A stretch of 46,126 nt of DNA. It comes from Saprospiraceae bacterium. Its GTDB lineage: Bacteria; Bacteroidota; Bacteroidia; Chitinophagales; Saprospiraceae. Every line of letters starts with the position of its first letter. Position 1 is the stretch's first letter. The notes below the pieces were generated by a model that saw nothing but the letters and a program-made list of their open reading frames with translations, made no database searches and was not told the origin of the DNA. The stretch is from assembly GCA_013002995.1 (NCBI GenBank), contig JABDLO010000397.1:1-46126 (forward strand). Reading direction: 5' to 3'. This document shows positions 33,951-41,673 of the stretch, in pieces. The position numbers and the translations under genes were made by a program.

Positions 33951-36900
33951 TTATTTTATGCTATGAGCAGCGTCGTTTAATAATAATAAGTAGTCTCTTA
34001 TCGATTCAATTCGTTTCACCCTGGCTTTATATAGTTGTTCATAACCAAGTACAACATCTGAGTAGCTAACTTCACCATATTGATAAGCCTTTTCTAAGTC
34101 AGCAATCAATGTTTCCATTGAAGCGATTTCCACATCGTAAATTGCAAGTGTGTTGCTGAGCCATTCCTTTCGTGCAGATACGATGTTTTCATTTATTCCC
34201 AGCTTACCTTTTAACCATCCTTCTTGAAGTTCGATGGATTCAACCTGGAGTCTGGTACTCTGATCCACAGATTTATTATATCCACCGGATAAAGGAACAT
34301 TAATCCCTACCTGATACCCGAAGTAAAGCAGGTCACCGGAAATACTCTGTAATCTCAGACCTCCCAAAACCTGTGGGAGATTTTGTGATTTCAAGGTCTT
34401 GGCTTTCGCCAAATGAATCTCTTTCTTTTTACTTAAACCGGCAACGAAAGGATTAGCACCTATGTCTATATCAATTTGTGTCAACAGCGTAGATTCAAGA
34501 TCTGAAGTTACCCAATCTCTTTCATCAAGGATCAGGTTCATAAATTGAAAATGTTGATCAGTAACCTGGAACCATTGAGCAATATTAAGTTCGATGAGAT
34601 CAATCTGGTGATCTGTCTGTCTTAATGATAGATTACCAGTCTGGCCCAACTCCACCAGCCTGTCGGCTATATCTCTGAACTTTTGATATGCTGAAAGCCG
34701 CTCATTTTCAATACTGATCATTGAATTAGCATAAGCTACCGACAGATAGGAATTCATTAAAGATCGCTTGAGATCCATCAATTGGATCCGCTCCTGTACC
34801 TGGATTTCGCCAGACAATGCATTATAATAGTCTGTATAAGATTTTTTTACACCCGGCAGCCTAAAGTTCTTCTGTACATTCAATGATTGAATACCTGATA
34901 CACCATCAAGATTAAACTCTTCTCCTGATATTGAAAACGACCATGGATTAGGTGCCAGTGGATTCTGAGCTATACTCAGGAATGCATCCTGATTCAGTTG
35001 ATTGGCTCTTAATAAAGGATGCTCACTTTCTTCGATTTTCAACATCACCTGATCCAGGCTGTACTCGGTCTGACTCATTCCCAGACCTGGAATAAGAAGT
35101 AATAAAATAATAGGCAACCACTTTCCAATTCTTCTATGCCCTATTTTTTCAATCCATGAATAGAGAATAGGGACTACAATCATCGTCAGAATGGTTGCAG
35201 TAATTAAGCCCCCGATGACAACTGTTGCAAGAGGTCTCTGCACCTCGGCACCTGCCGTTGTACTTATAGCCATAGGAAGAAATCCCAGAGAAGCCACAGA
35301 TGCAGTCATTATTACCGGTCTTAATCTCACCTTTGTACCCTTTGTAATTATTTCATTTACATCACTCATGCCTTCTTTTTTTAATTGGTTGAAATAAGCA
35401 ATGAGAACAATCCCATTTAACACCGCTACTCCGAATAAGGCAATAAAACCTATGGCAGCACTGATACTGAAAGGCATGCCTCTGAGGTATAATGCCCAGA
35501 TGCCACCTATTGCAGATAATGGGATGGCAGTGTAGATGAGCAATGCATATTTAATGGAACTAAAAGTAAAAAACAGTAGAATGAAAATAACTGCCAGAGC
35601 TATAGGAACCACCAATGCAAGTCTTCCCCGTGCTCTTTCGAGATTTTCAAATTGCCCACCATATCTCACATAATATCCAGTCGGGAGGCTAAGATCCCGG
35701 TCAAATCTGTTTTGGATATCATCAATTACTGTCGCTATGTCCTTATTACGAGTATTTACTCCAATGGTAATCCTCCTCTTGGTATTATCTCTACTTATCT
35801 GGGATGGCCCTTCTTCATACCCGATGTAAGCCAATTCAGATAAAGGCACCAATAAACCATCAGGGTTTTGAATTTTGAGCTCTTGCAAGCTCTCAATACC
35901 TTGTCTGTGATGCTCAGCAAGACGTACAACTATATCATACCGTTGTTCACCCTCATAGAATAATCCAGCTTTTTTTCCTGCAAATGCTGTTTTGATCAAG
36001 TTGTTAACCTCATCTATATTTAATCCATATCTGGATATGGCAAGACGGTCATACTTAACTACCATCTGCTGTAATCCGACGGTTCTTTCTACCTGGATAT
36101 CTCCTACACCGTCGATGGTATTGAGTATGGATTCTGCCTCTTCAGCAACCTGTACCAAAATACCTAAGTCTTCTCCATAGATCTTAATGGCTATATCCTG
36201 TCGTATACCTGTCATCAATTCATTGAATCGCATCTGAATCGGTTGAGTAAACTCATAGATTACTCCCGGAAACTTTTCCAATTCTTCCTCCATCAACTCA
36301 AACATCTCTTCCCTCGTAGAAGCAGTGGTCCACTCACTTCTGGGTTTCATAATGACATATATATCTCCTGCCTCAAGAGGCATAATATCGGTTGGAATTT
36401 CTGCCGTTCCAATTTTAGTTACAACCTGTTCTACTTCGGGAAATTTTTCTGTTAGTATATCCTGTAATGGAGCTGAAACTTCAACGCCTTTCTTTAGAGA
36501 ACTTCCGGTAGGTAGGATCTGGTGCAATGCAAAATCTCCCTCATCCAGGGTCGGAATGAACTCAGATCCCATGTTATTCATGATCCATAAACTCCAGGCG
36601 AATATTGCCAGGGTACAAACAATGGCTATCTTTTTAAATTTTAGTGCCAAATCTCTGACTGGAGCATAAATACTATACAACCAGGCTATAATCTTTGATG
36701 AGAGCGTTTTTTCTTTTTCTACTGCTCCCCTAAGGAATGTCGCCGCCATCATAGGAACATAAGTTGTGGAAAGTATCAACGCCCCAAGAATAGCAAATGA
36801 TACAGTTTGTGCCATCGGGATAAACATCTTTCCTTCAATCCCTCTGAGGAATAAGATGGGCAGGTATACCACCAGGATAATAATTTCTCCGAATGCAGCA

Positions 36901-38240
36901 GAGGTTCTTATCCTGGAAGCGGCTCGATGAATAATCCCTTTTTGATCGGCAACGGAAAGCTTCAACTCCCGGTTCTTCATGCCGATGTTTAATAGGATCG
37001 ACTCAACCACTATTACAGCACCATCTACGATCAATCCGAAATCAATGGCCCCAAGACTCATTAAATTGGCTGATACTCCGAAGACCCGCATCATACCGAT
37101 GGCGAATAACATACTGAGTGGAATGACAGATGCTACAATGAGTCCTGCCCGGAGATTCCCAAGCAAAAGTACTAGTATAAAGATGACGATTAAGGCTCCT
37201 TCAGATAAATTGGTTATAACTGTTCTGGTTGTATTGGCAACCAATTTAGATCGATCCAGGTAAGGTTCAATCACAATACCTTCAGGGAGGGACGCTTTAA
37301 TTTCCTCCATTCTTTCCTTTACTAGTTTGGTGACCTGGTTAGAATTGGCACCTTTCAGCATCATCACCTGCCCCGCAACAACTTCTCCTTTTCCGTTTTT
37401 GGTTACAGCTCCAAATCTTGGTGCATGGCCAATCTTAACCTCAGCCACATCTTTAAGCATTAAGGGTATGTGTCCATTAAACTGCACCAGTATGTTTTCT
37501 AAATCCCTGGTCGACTCTACCATTCCTTCTCCTCTTATAAAGTAGGTCTGATCATGTCTTTCTATATAGGATCCTCCTGAATTGGCATTGTTGCTCTCTA
37601 CTGCTGTAAAAATATCTGAGAGGGATAAATTGAAGGCTGCCAGTTTTTCAGGGTCTACTGATATCTCGTATTGTTTCAGAAAACCACCTGAACTGTTGAC
37701 TTCAACAACACCTGGAATTCCAATGATCTGACGCTTTATAATCCAATCCTGAATACTCCTGAGGTCTGTTGAATTATATTGATCTTCATACCCATCATCG
37801 GGATAGACAGTATATTGATATATCTCACCCAATCCCGTAGTGATTGGTCCCATTTCAGGTGTACCATATTCCTCAGGAATGGATTCTCTGGAGACCATGA
37901 TCTTCTGATTGATCTGTTCCCGAGCCCAATAGATATCTGTATTCTCCTGGAATACAATTGTAATTACTGACAATCCAAATCGTGAAATCGATCTGAGTTC
38001 TTCAACTTCAGGAATATTCCCCATTTCTAATTCAAGGGGAAAGGTGATCAATCTTTCGACCTCTTGTGCTGAAAGGTCGGGAGAAGAAGTAATGATCTGC
38101 ACCTGGTTATCAGTAATATCAGGTACTGCATCAATGGGAAGATTTTGAGCTGATTGAAGACCCCAGATGATGAGGCCGATTACCATGGCTACTATTATGA
38201 TCCGATTATAAATCGAAAAATGAATGATTTTATCAAACAT
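33951..38240 (-). CDS. CzcA-type RND metal efflux pump fused to a TolC-like outer-membrane factor
   Basis: A 1429-residue fusion. Residues about 1-1030 form a heavy-metal RND pump with twelve membrane helices. TM4 contains DFGLIVDGAVIVVE (about 399-412), the DFGxxxDGAxxxxE pattern of Zn/Co/Cd/Ni (CzcA-like) pumps rather than Cu(I) pumps. The rest is typical (FGAVTKNGKGEVVAGQVMML; GAEVQRPLATVVIGG). A hydrophobic joint (RRIGKWLPIILLLLIPGLGM, about 1030-1050) is followed by about 375 residues of outer-membrane factor (YSLDQVMLKIEESEHPLL; QVGINVPLSGGYNKSVDQST). The usual separate czcC gene is absent from the neighbourhood, so the fusion supplies the channel. It is preceded by a small anchored protein and followed by the adaptor. 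Confidence 0.93.
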   Translation of the reverse strand: MFDKIIHFSIYNRIIIVAMVIGLIIWGLQSAQNLPIDAVPDITDNQVQIITSSPDLSAQEVERLITFPLELEMGNIPEVEELRSISRFGLSVITIVFQENTDIYWAREQINQKIMVSRESIPEEYGTPEMGPITTGLGEIYQYTVYPDDGYEDQYNSTDLRSIQDWIIKRQIIGIPGVVEVNSSGGFLKQYEISVDPEKLAAFNLSLSDIFTAVESNNANSGGSYIERHDQTYFIRGEGMVESTRDLENILVQFNGHIPLMLKDVAEVKIGHAPRFGAVTKNGKGEVVAGQVMMLKGANSNQVTKLVKERMEEIKASLPEGIVIEPYLDRSKLVANTTRTVITNLSEGALIVIFILVLLLGNLRAGLIVASVIPLSMLFAIGMMRVFGVSANLMSLGAIDFGLIVDGAVIVVESILLNIGMKNRELKLSVADQKGIIHRAASRIRTSAAFGEIIILVVYLPILFLRGIEGKMFIPMAQTVSFAILGALILSTTYVPMMAATFLRGAVEKEKTLSSKIIAWLYSIYAPVRDLALKFKKIAIVCTLAIFAWSLWIMNNMGSEFIPTLDEGDFALHQILPTGSSLKKGVEVSAPLQDILTEKFPEVEQVVTKIGTAEIPTDIMPLEAGDIYVIMKPRSEWTTASTREEMFELMEEELEKFPGVIYEFTQPIQMRFNELMTGIRQDIAIKIYGEDLGILVQVAEEAESILNTIDGVGDIQVERTVGLQQMVVKYDRLAISRYGLNIDEVNNLIKTAFAGKKAGLFYEGEQRYDIVVRLAEHHRQGIESLQELKIQNPDGLLVPLSELAYIGYEEGPSQISRDNTKRRITIGVNTRNKDIATVIDDIQNRFDRDLSLPTGYYVRYGGQFENLERARGRLALVVPIALAVIFILLFFTFSSIKYALLIYTAIPLSAIGGIWALYLRGMPFSISAAIGFIALFGVAVLNGIVLIAYFNQLKKEGMSDVNEIITKGTKVRLRPVIMTASVASLGFLPMAISTTAGAEVQRPLATVVIGGLITATILTMIVVPILYSWIEKIGHRRIGKWLPIILLLLIPGLGMSQTEYSLDQVMLKIEESEHPLLRANQLNQDAFLSIAQNPLAPNPWSFSISGEEFNLDGVSGIQSLNVQKNFRLPGVKKSYTDYYNALSGEIQVQERIQLMDLKRSLMNSYLSVAYANSMISIENERLSAYQKFRDIADRLVELGQTGNLSLRQTDHQIDLIELNIAQWFQVTDQHFQFMNLILDERDWVTSDLESTLLTQIDIDIGANPFVAGLSKKKEIHLAKAKTLKSQNLPQVLGGLRLQSISGDLLYFGYQVGINVPLSGGYNKSVDQSTRLQVESIELQEGWLKGKLGINENIVSARKEWLSNTLAIYDVEIASMETLIADLEKAYQYGEVSYSDVVLGYEQLYKARVKRIESIRDYLLLLNDAAHSIK

Positions 38241-38308
38241 GTGTTGGAAATTCTATTCAATAAGTAATATTGACTGCTGTATCAACAGTGTCAATTAAGA
38301 ATACATAC

Positions 38309-38689
38309 TTATGAATAGGAAGGCGGGCCTCTTTCTTGTCCAATGTCTACCGACTTATTTTGATAAATCTGATCAGAAAGATTCCATTCCTCTGCATCTG
38401 AAAACAAATCAAGGACTACTAAATCAGCACCTTTAAAAAAACAATCAATTTCAAAATCTATCTGGTGATTATCCTGTATTTGAAAATGTTCCAGATGATC
38501 GATTCCAAAATCGTGCTCCAGAATAACTCCAAGAAACTCCATGAGACACCGATCATTTTTTTCACAGCTTATTTCCGGATCTTCAAAAGATTCAAGATTG
38601 TGTGAATGTGGAATAAAGGTATGTAGCAGAAAGATGACTGCAGCGGTGTAAATTGAAGACAACTTCAATATATGAAATACCTTTTCCAT
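38309..38689 (-). CDS. Small membrane-anchored protein of the metal efflux operon
   Basis: No known function. The 126-residue protein has an N-terminal membrane segment (YTAAVIFLLHTFIPHSHN) with a His-rich edge, then an acidic soluble part with two Cys-containing blocks (EISCEKNDRCLMEF; FEIDCFFKGADLV), and ends RGPPSYS. I recall similar short proteins with HPHSH and RGPP elements upstream of CzcA/CusA genes in Bacteroidota, suggesting a periplasmic metal-related role. The acidic and His residues would fit ion binding, but this is inference. It starts at ATG 38689, 69 bases before the fusion pump, and follows the DUF3570 gene with a 63-base gap that holds a candidate operator. Confidence 0.72.
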   Translation of the reverse strand: MEKVFHILKLSSIYTAAVIFLLHTFIPHSHNLESFEDPEISCEKNDRCLMEFLGVILEHDFGIDHLEHFQIQDNHQIDFEIDCFFKGADLVVLDLFSDAEEWNLSDQIYQNKSVDIGQERGPPSYS

Positions 38690-38696
38690 GATCTAT

Positions 38697-38704
38697 CAAA
38701 GATA
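38697..38704 (-). promoter_or_regulatory. Candidate -7 box (TATCTTTG) at the start of the metal efflux operon
   Basis: Minus-strand TATCTTTG is an exact TAnnTTTG match. It lies only 8 bases before the ATG at 38689, so transcription would begin at or next to the start codon, giving a nearly leaderless message. No -33 element is clear. It may be coincidence. Confidence 0.33.
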
Positions 38705-38726
38705 ACAAGGTATTGCTAAAATTATT

Positions 38727-38742
38727 AGTGATTTACATCACT
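38727..38742. promoter_or_regulatory. Inverted repeat AGTGAT-TTAC-ATCACT, candidate operator
   Basis: The 16 bases form two 6-base arms around a 4-base spacer. The spacing resembles Crp/Fnr-family sites (TTGAT-N4-ATCAA) with changed outer bases. It lies about 25 bases upstream of the candidate -7 box of the efflux operon, where an activator could bind. No regulator gene is present nearby. Confidence 0.4.
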
Positions 38743-38752
38743 TGTTGAAATG

Positions 38753-39931
38753 CTAAAAATTAAAATTCAAATTGGCACTAAACAAAATAGAATTTAACCC
38801 TGTATCCCTTGAATAATAAGCTGTTCTGAATTCAATGGATTTAAACATAAAAGGTCTTCCAACAATGCTACCTCTGGCCAATCCGAAATCAGGTGAATAT
38901 GAAAAAGCCAATCCATACTTCTGACTGTTCAATGCAGATAAATCATAATCAGATGTGTAAAAATCTTGTGTAGACAGGTGGGTGCTGAAAGGAGCAAAGT
39001 AATCAGCTTCCGATTGAGTATGATATCGGAAGAATGGAGCGATGCTAAATACATCACTTACTTTTATTGGCACCTCAACACTGAATGTATGTGCATCTAT
39101 CCCAAAGTCATCTGTATAATATCGATAATAAGTCCTTAATACGAATTGATCCATAGGGAAGTAATTGAATCTTATACTAAAAGGTAACTTCAATCTTGAC
39201 CCGGGTAATCTTTCAATATCATGCTGATCACTATCAGCAAAGAAAACCCTATGGAAAGGTGTCGAAAGCAATCCTTCCATGTATATGGCTTCAGCACTGA
39301 GTGAAATCTGCATCCTCTTATTGAGAACCTGGGAATAAATTGCAGCTAAATTGTAAGATTTTCTATTGGTAGTGGGAACGTTTACACTACCACGCAATTC
39401 CTGAGGGAGATATAACTTCCACTGATCTATAAAAGCCTGACCACTTAAAGAAAACTCTGAATTCCCTTCATTCCATTCCTTAGTCAGATTAAGGCCTCCA
39501 TTGAAGGAGGTATAGTCATATTCTGATGAGAACCCAAGTCTACCACCGTAGGTCCATCCTGAATTTAGTTTCTTAATCTGATAACCCAGTGATGCATAGG
39601 CTCTCAAGTCTTTACTTGAAGCTGATGACATCCTGTCATCAATCATATCTGTAGAGGCTGAAGTATAAAAATCAGCACCAAAAGTAGCCGAAATACTCCT
39701 TGCACTATCAAGAGGAATATTGACAACCAAAATATTGGCAACATCTGTCAATTGTTCTGTACCTAATCCTCCTTCAACAGCAGAGTTGTTCCCATCCTGA
39801 TTGTAATAACTGGTGAGAAAATTAACATCTATGTATTTCTCATTTTCTTTCATCTGGTAACCAGATTGACCATATACATAGATGAAAAGCGTTGTCAATA
39901 TTGAGGTGATTATGATTTTTTTCATGGGCAT
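38753..39931 (-). CDS. DUF3570 outer-membrane-like protein with two ApbE-type flavinylation motifs
   Basis: DUF3570 member of 392 residues, with a signal peptide (about 1-21, ending YVYGQ). Amphipathic beta-strand patterns run to a C-terminal Phe (SANLNFNF), as in outer-membrane barrels. Near the mature N-terminus are two peptides that fit the ApbE acceptor pattern D-x-x-S/T-S/G-A-S/T: D87-FYTSAS and D99-RMSSAS. Both are followed by further Ser/Thr. ApbE is encoded two genes upstream, so covalent FMN on Thr90 and Ser102 is plausible, though not shown. It follows DUF4266 by 7 bases. ATG 39925 is an alternative start, two residues shorter; numbering here is from ATG 39931. Function unknown; an electron-transfer role is inferred. 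Confidence 0.86.
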   Translation of the reverse strand: MPMKKIIITSILTTLFIYVYGQSGYQMKENEKYIDVNFLTSYYNQDGNNSAVEGGLGTEQLTDVANILVVNIPLDSARSISATFGADFYTSASTDMIDDRMSSASSKDLRAYASLGYQIKKLNSGWTYGGRLGFSSEYDYTSFNGGLNLTKEWNEGNSEFSLSGQAFIDQWKLYLPQELRGSVNVPTTNRKSYNLAAIYSQVLNKRMQISLSAEAIYMEGLLSTPFHRVFFADSDQHDIERLPGSRLKLPFSIRFNYFPMDQFVLRTYYRYYTDDFGIDAHTFSVEVPIKVSDVFSIAPFFRYHTQSEADYFAPFSTHLSTQDFYTSDYDLSALNSQKYGLAFSYSPDFGLARGSIVGRPFMFKSIEFRTAYYSRDTGLNSILFSANLNFNF

Positions 39932-39938
39932 TTATAAT

Positions 39939-40148
39939 TTAATTACAACCACATCCACCACCTACTTTGCCACCATTGGCTCCTGCCGCACCTTCACGAT
40001 AGGCTTCAAAGTTTGTTTCAAAAACCACCAACTTCTGTTCGGCCAGAAGCATGGCTTTGTCATTCAGGTACATCTTCTGATAAGACTTTACCGACATACA
40101 AGAAGAAAGGCATAAAATGGTTGCCCCCACCATCAGAATTTTTTTCAT
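39939..40148 (-). CDS. DUF4266 small lipoprotein with GGGCGCN tail
   Basis: Tiny DUF4266 protein of 69 residues. The lipoprotein signal is clear: MKKILMVGATILCLSSC, lipobox LSSC, Cys17. The mature part is about 53 residues: a predicted helix (YQKMYLNDKAMLLAEQKLVV) and a Gly-rich end, NGGKVGGGCGCN, with two Cys separated by one Gly. The tail could bind metal, form a thiol or cluster site, or serve as a modification target; none is shown. It sits between apbE and DUF3570 with 7-8 base gaps, so all three are co-expressed. In other genomes I recall the same DUF4266-DUF3570 pairing, which suggests a complex. Confidence 0.86.
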   Translation of the reverse strand: MKKILMVGATILCLSSCMSVKSYQKMYLNDKAMLLAEQKLVVFETNFEAYREGAAGANGGKVGGGCGCN

Positions 40149-40156
40149 GATACTTA

Positions 40157-41155
40157 CTATTTTATATAATTTAGGTGGATGTTATCTGTTGTCAGGAGTT
40201 GATCCTCATCTGTGACTATGATCGCCTCAACTCCTTTAAGTTTATTAATCATATACAATCCATCTTTCACCCCAAGGACAAAAGTTGCAGTAGCGAGAGC
40301 ATCACCAATTTCAGCATCCTTGCATACAATGGTGACACTTTTTATCCCTGTCGTAGGATAGCCTGATTTTGGATCAATGATGTGACTGAATCTCTTACCC
40401 TGTGATGTAAAATATTGTTCATAATTTCCTGAAGTAACCACAGAAGTATTTTCTACCTCTATAGTAGCCATGGCTCTATCAATATCTTTAGGGTCAGCAA
40501 TTTTAATGGTCCATGAGGCCTCAGCATTTGAGACCATTCCCCAGATACTCAAATCACCACTTGCATTGATAATACCCCCTTTAACACCTTCAATCTCTCT
40601 CATTACTTTTTGAGCCATATTGGCTGCATAGCCTTTCCCTATCGCTCCAAAACCTATTTTCATCCCTTCATCTTCAAGAAATACTTTTTTTGATTCAGGA
40701 TTAAGCACGATCTTATTCCAGTCTACGCTGGACCGTATATCTTCAATTAATTGATCTTCAGGTAAGGGTCGCTCCTTCTTATCGAAGGTGTACAGATGAC
40801 CCATAGAGGCAAAGGAAATATCAAATGCCCCGGATGTCAATTCTGAGATCTTTTTACTTCTTTCTATGAGACTGAATAATTCAGTGCTCACTACCATTGG
40901 GTTTATTCCAGCAGATCTATTGATAGCCGATGTCTCAGAATTGGGGTCCCAGGAAGAAATTAGTTTTTCAATTCTTGAGATTTCTTCAATAGCCGCATTA
41001 ATTCCTTTCCAGGCAGTAGTTTCATTTACAGCCGTAGCAGTAATCACAAATCTGGTCCCCATCAGCTTGAGTTCTTTAGACTGGCGCACCAACTGTTGAC
41101 CCGACATATTGACACAGGATATCAAAGAAATGAGGAGAATTAAGAATCTAGTCAT
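40157..41155 (-). CDS. apbE: FAD:protein FMN transferase (ApbE), exported
   Basis: Transfers FMN from FAD to Thr/Ser of envelope proteins through a phosphodiester bond. I chose ATG 41155 (MTRFLILLISLISC), which leaves 4 bases after the thioredoxin stop and gives a lipoprotein-like signal with Cys14. The ApbE motifs follow: MGTRFVITA at 32-40, TSGAFDIS near 115, GFGAIGKGYAANMAQK near 170, NASGDLSIWG near 195, and TSGNYEQYF with IDPKSGYPTTG near 240-260. At 332 residues it is normal. The in-frame start at 41209 would overlap the thioredoxin gene. Neighbours are thioredoxin upstream and DUF4266-DUF3570 downstream. DUF3570 carries two candidate acceptor motifs, so it is the likely substrate in this operon. 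Confidence 0.94.
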   Translation of the reverse strand: MTRFLILLISLISCVNMSGQQLVRQSKELKLMGTRFVITATAVNETTAWKGINAAIEEISRIEKLISSWDPNSETSAINRSAGINPMVVSTELFSLIERSKKISELTSGAFDISFASMGHLYTFDKKERPLPEDQLIEDIRSSVDWNKIVLNPESKKVFLEDEGMKIGFGAIGKGYAANMAQKVMREIEGVKGGIINASGDLSIWGMVSNAEASWTIKIADPKDIDRAMATIEVENTSVVTSGNYEQYFTSQGKRFSHIIDPKSGYPTTGIKSVTIVCKDAEIGDALATATFVLGVKDGLYMINKLKGVEAIIVTDEDQLLTTDNIHLNYIK

Positions 41156-41159
41156 CTGA

Positions 41160-41573
41160 TTATCGGCATTCAGAAATAAACGCATCAACGGATTGATCTT
41201 TAAAGTCAATGGTCTTAATGACCTCTTCTTTTTTATTGATCAGAACCAAATGGGGAAAGAGTCCTGATTGATTGTACTTGCCAGCAAGATTTTCATTTTG
41301 TTTCTTCAATTCATCAGAAAGTTTGTTCTTCTTTTTAGCTGGAAAATCCAGGTATAGCAGGACAAGCTCTTTTCCTGCATATTCTTGAAATTCTGCCGAA
41401 TCTAAAATGGAGGCTTTAAATCTTTTACATGGTCGACACCAGTCAGAGCCAGCAAAGATCATCAGAATCTGTTTATTCTCTTTTTCAGCAATTTTAAGTG
41501 CTTCATTGTAATCCGTGATAAAATTTGTAGTAGAAAGATTGAAAAGGGCAGAAATTAATATTGTCAAGATCAT
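41160..41573 (-). CDS. Secreted thioredoxin-family protein (CRPC)
   Basis: Envelope thiol-redox protein. A signal-like start (MILTILISALFNLSTTNF) is followed by a thioredoxin fold with the active site GSDWCRPCKRFKASILDS at about residues 43-60 and the cis-Pro segment SGLFPHLVLIN near 105. At 137 residues it is a compact single-domain protein. It lacks further cysteines apart from one near the C-terminus (SECR). It is the first gene of the thioredoxin-apbE-DUF4266-DUF3570 set, 4 bases from apbE. It may keep the Cys pair of DUF4266 or other envelope thiols reduced, with electrons from DsbD (16513-19083); that is inference. Confidence 0.88.
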   Translation of the reverse strand: MILTILISALFNLSTTNFITDYNEALKIAEKENKQILMIFAGSDWCRPCKRFKASILDSAEFQEYAGKELVLLYLDFPAKKKNKLSDELKKQNENLAGKYNQSGLFPHLVLINKKEEVIKTIDFKDQSVDAFISECR

Positions 41574-41673
41574 AGAGAATCATTGATGAGTAATGAATTT
41601 GAGAATATAAACCGATCCATGACTTTCATTAGTATACAAGATGCATTAAAATCCTGTTAACACTCTTAAAAGA

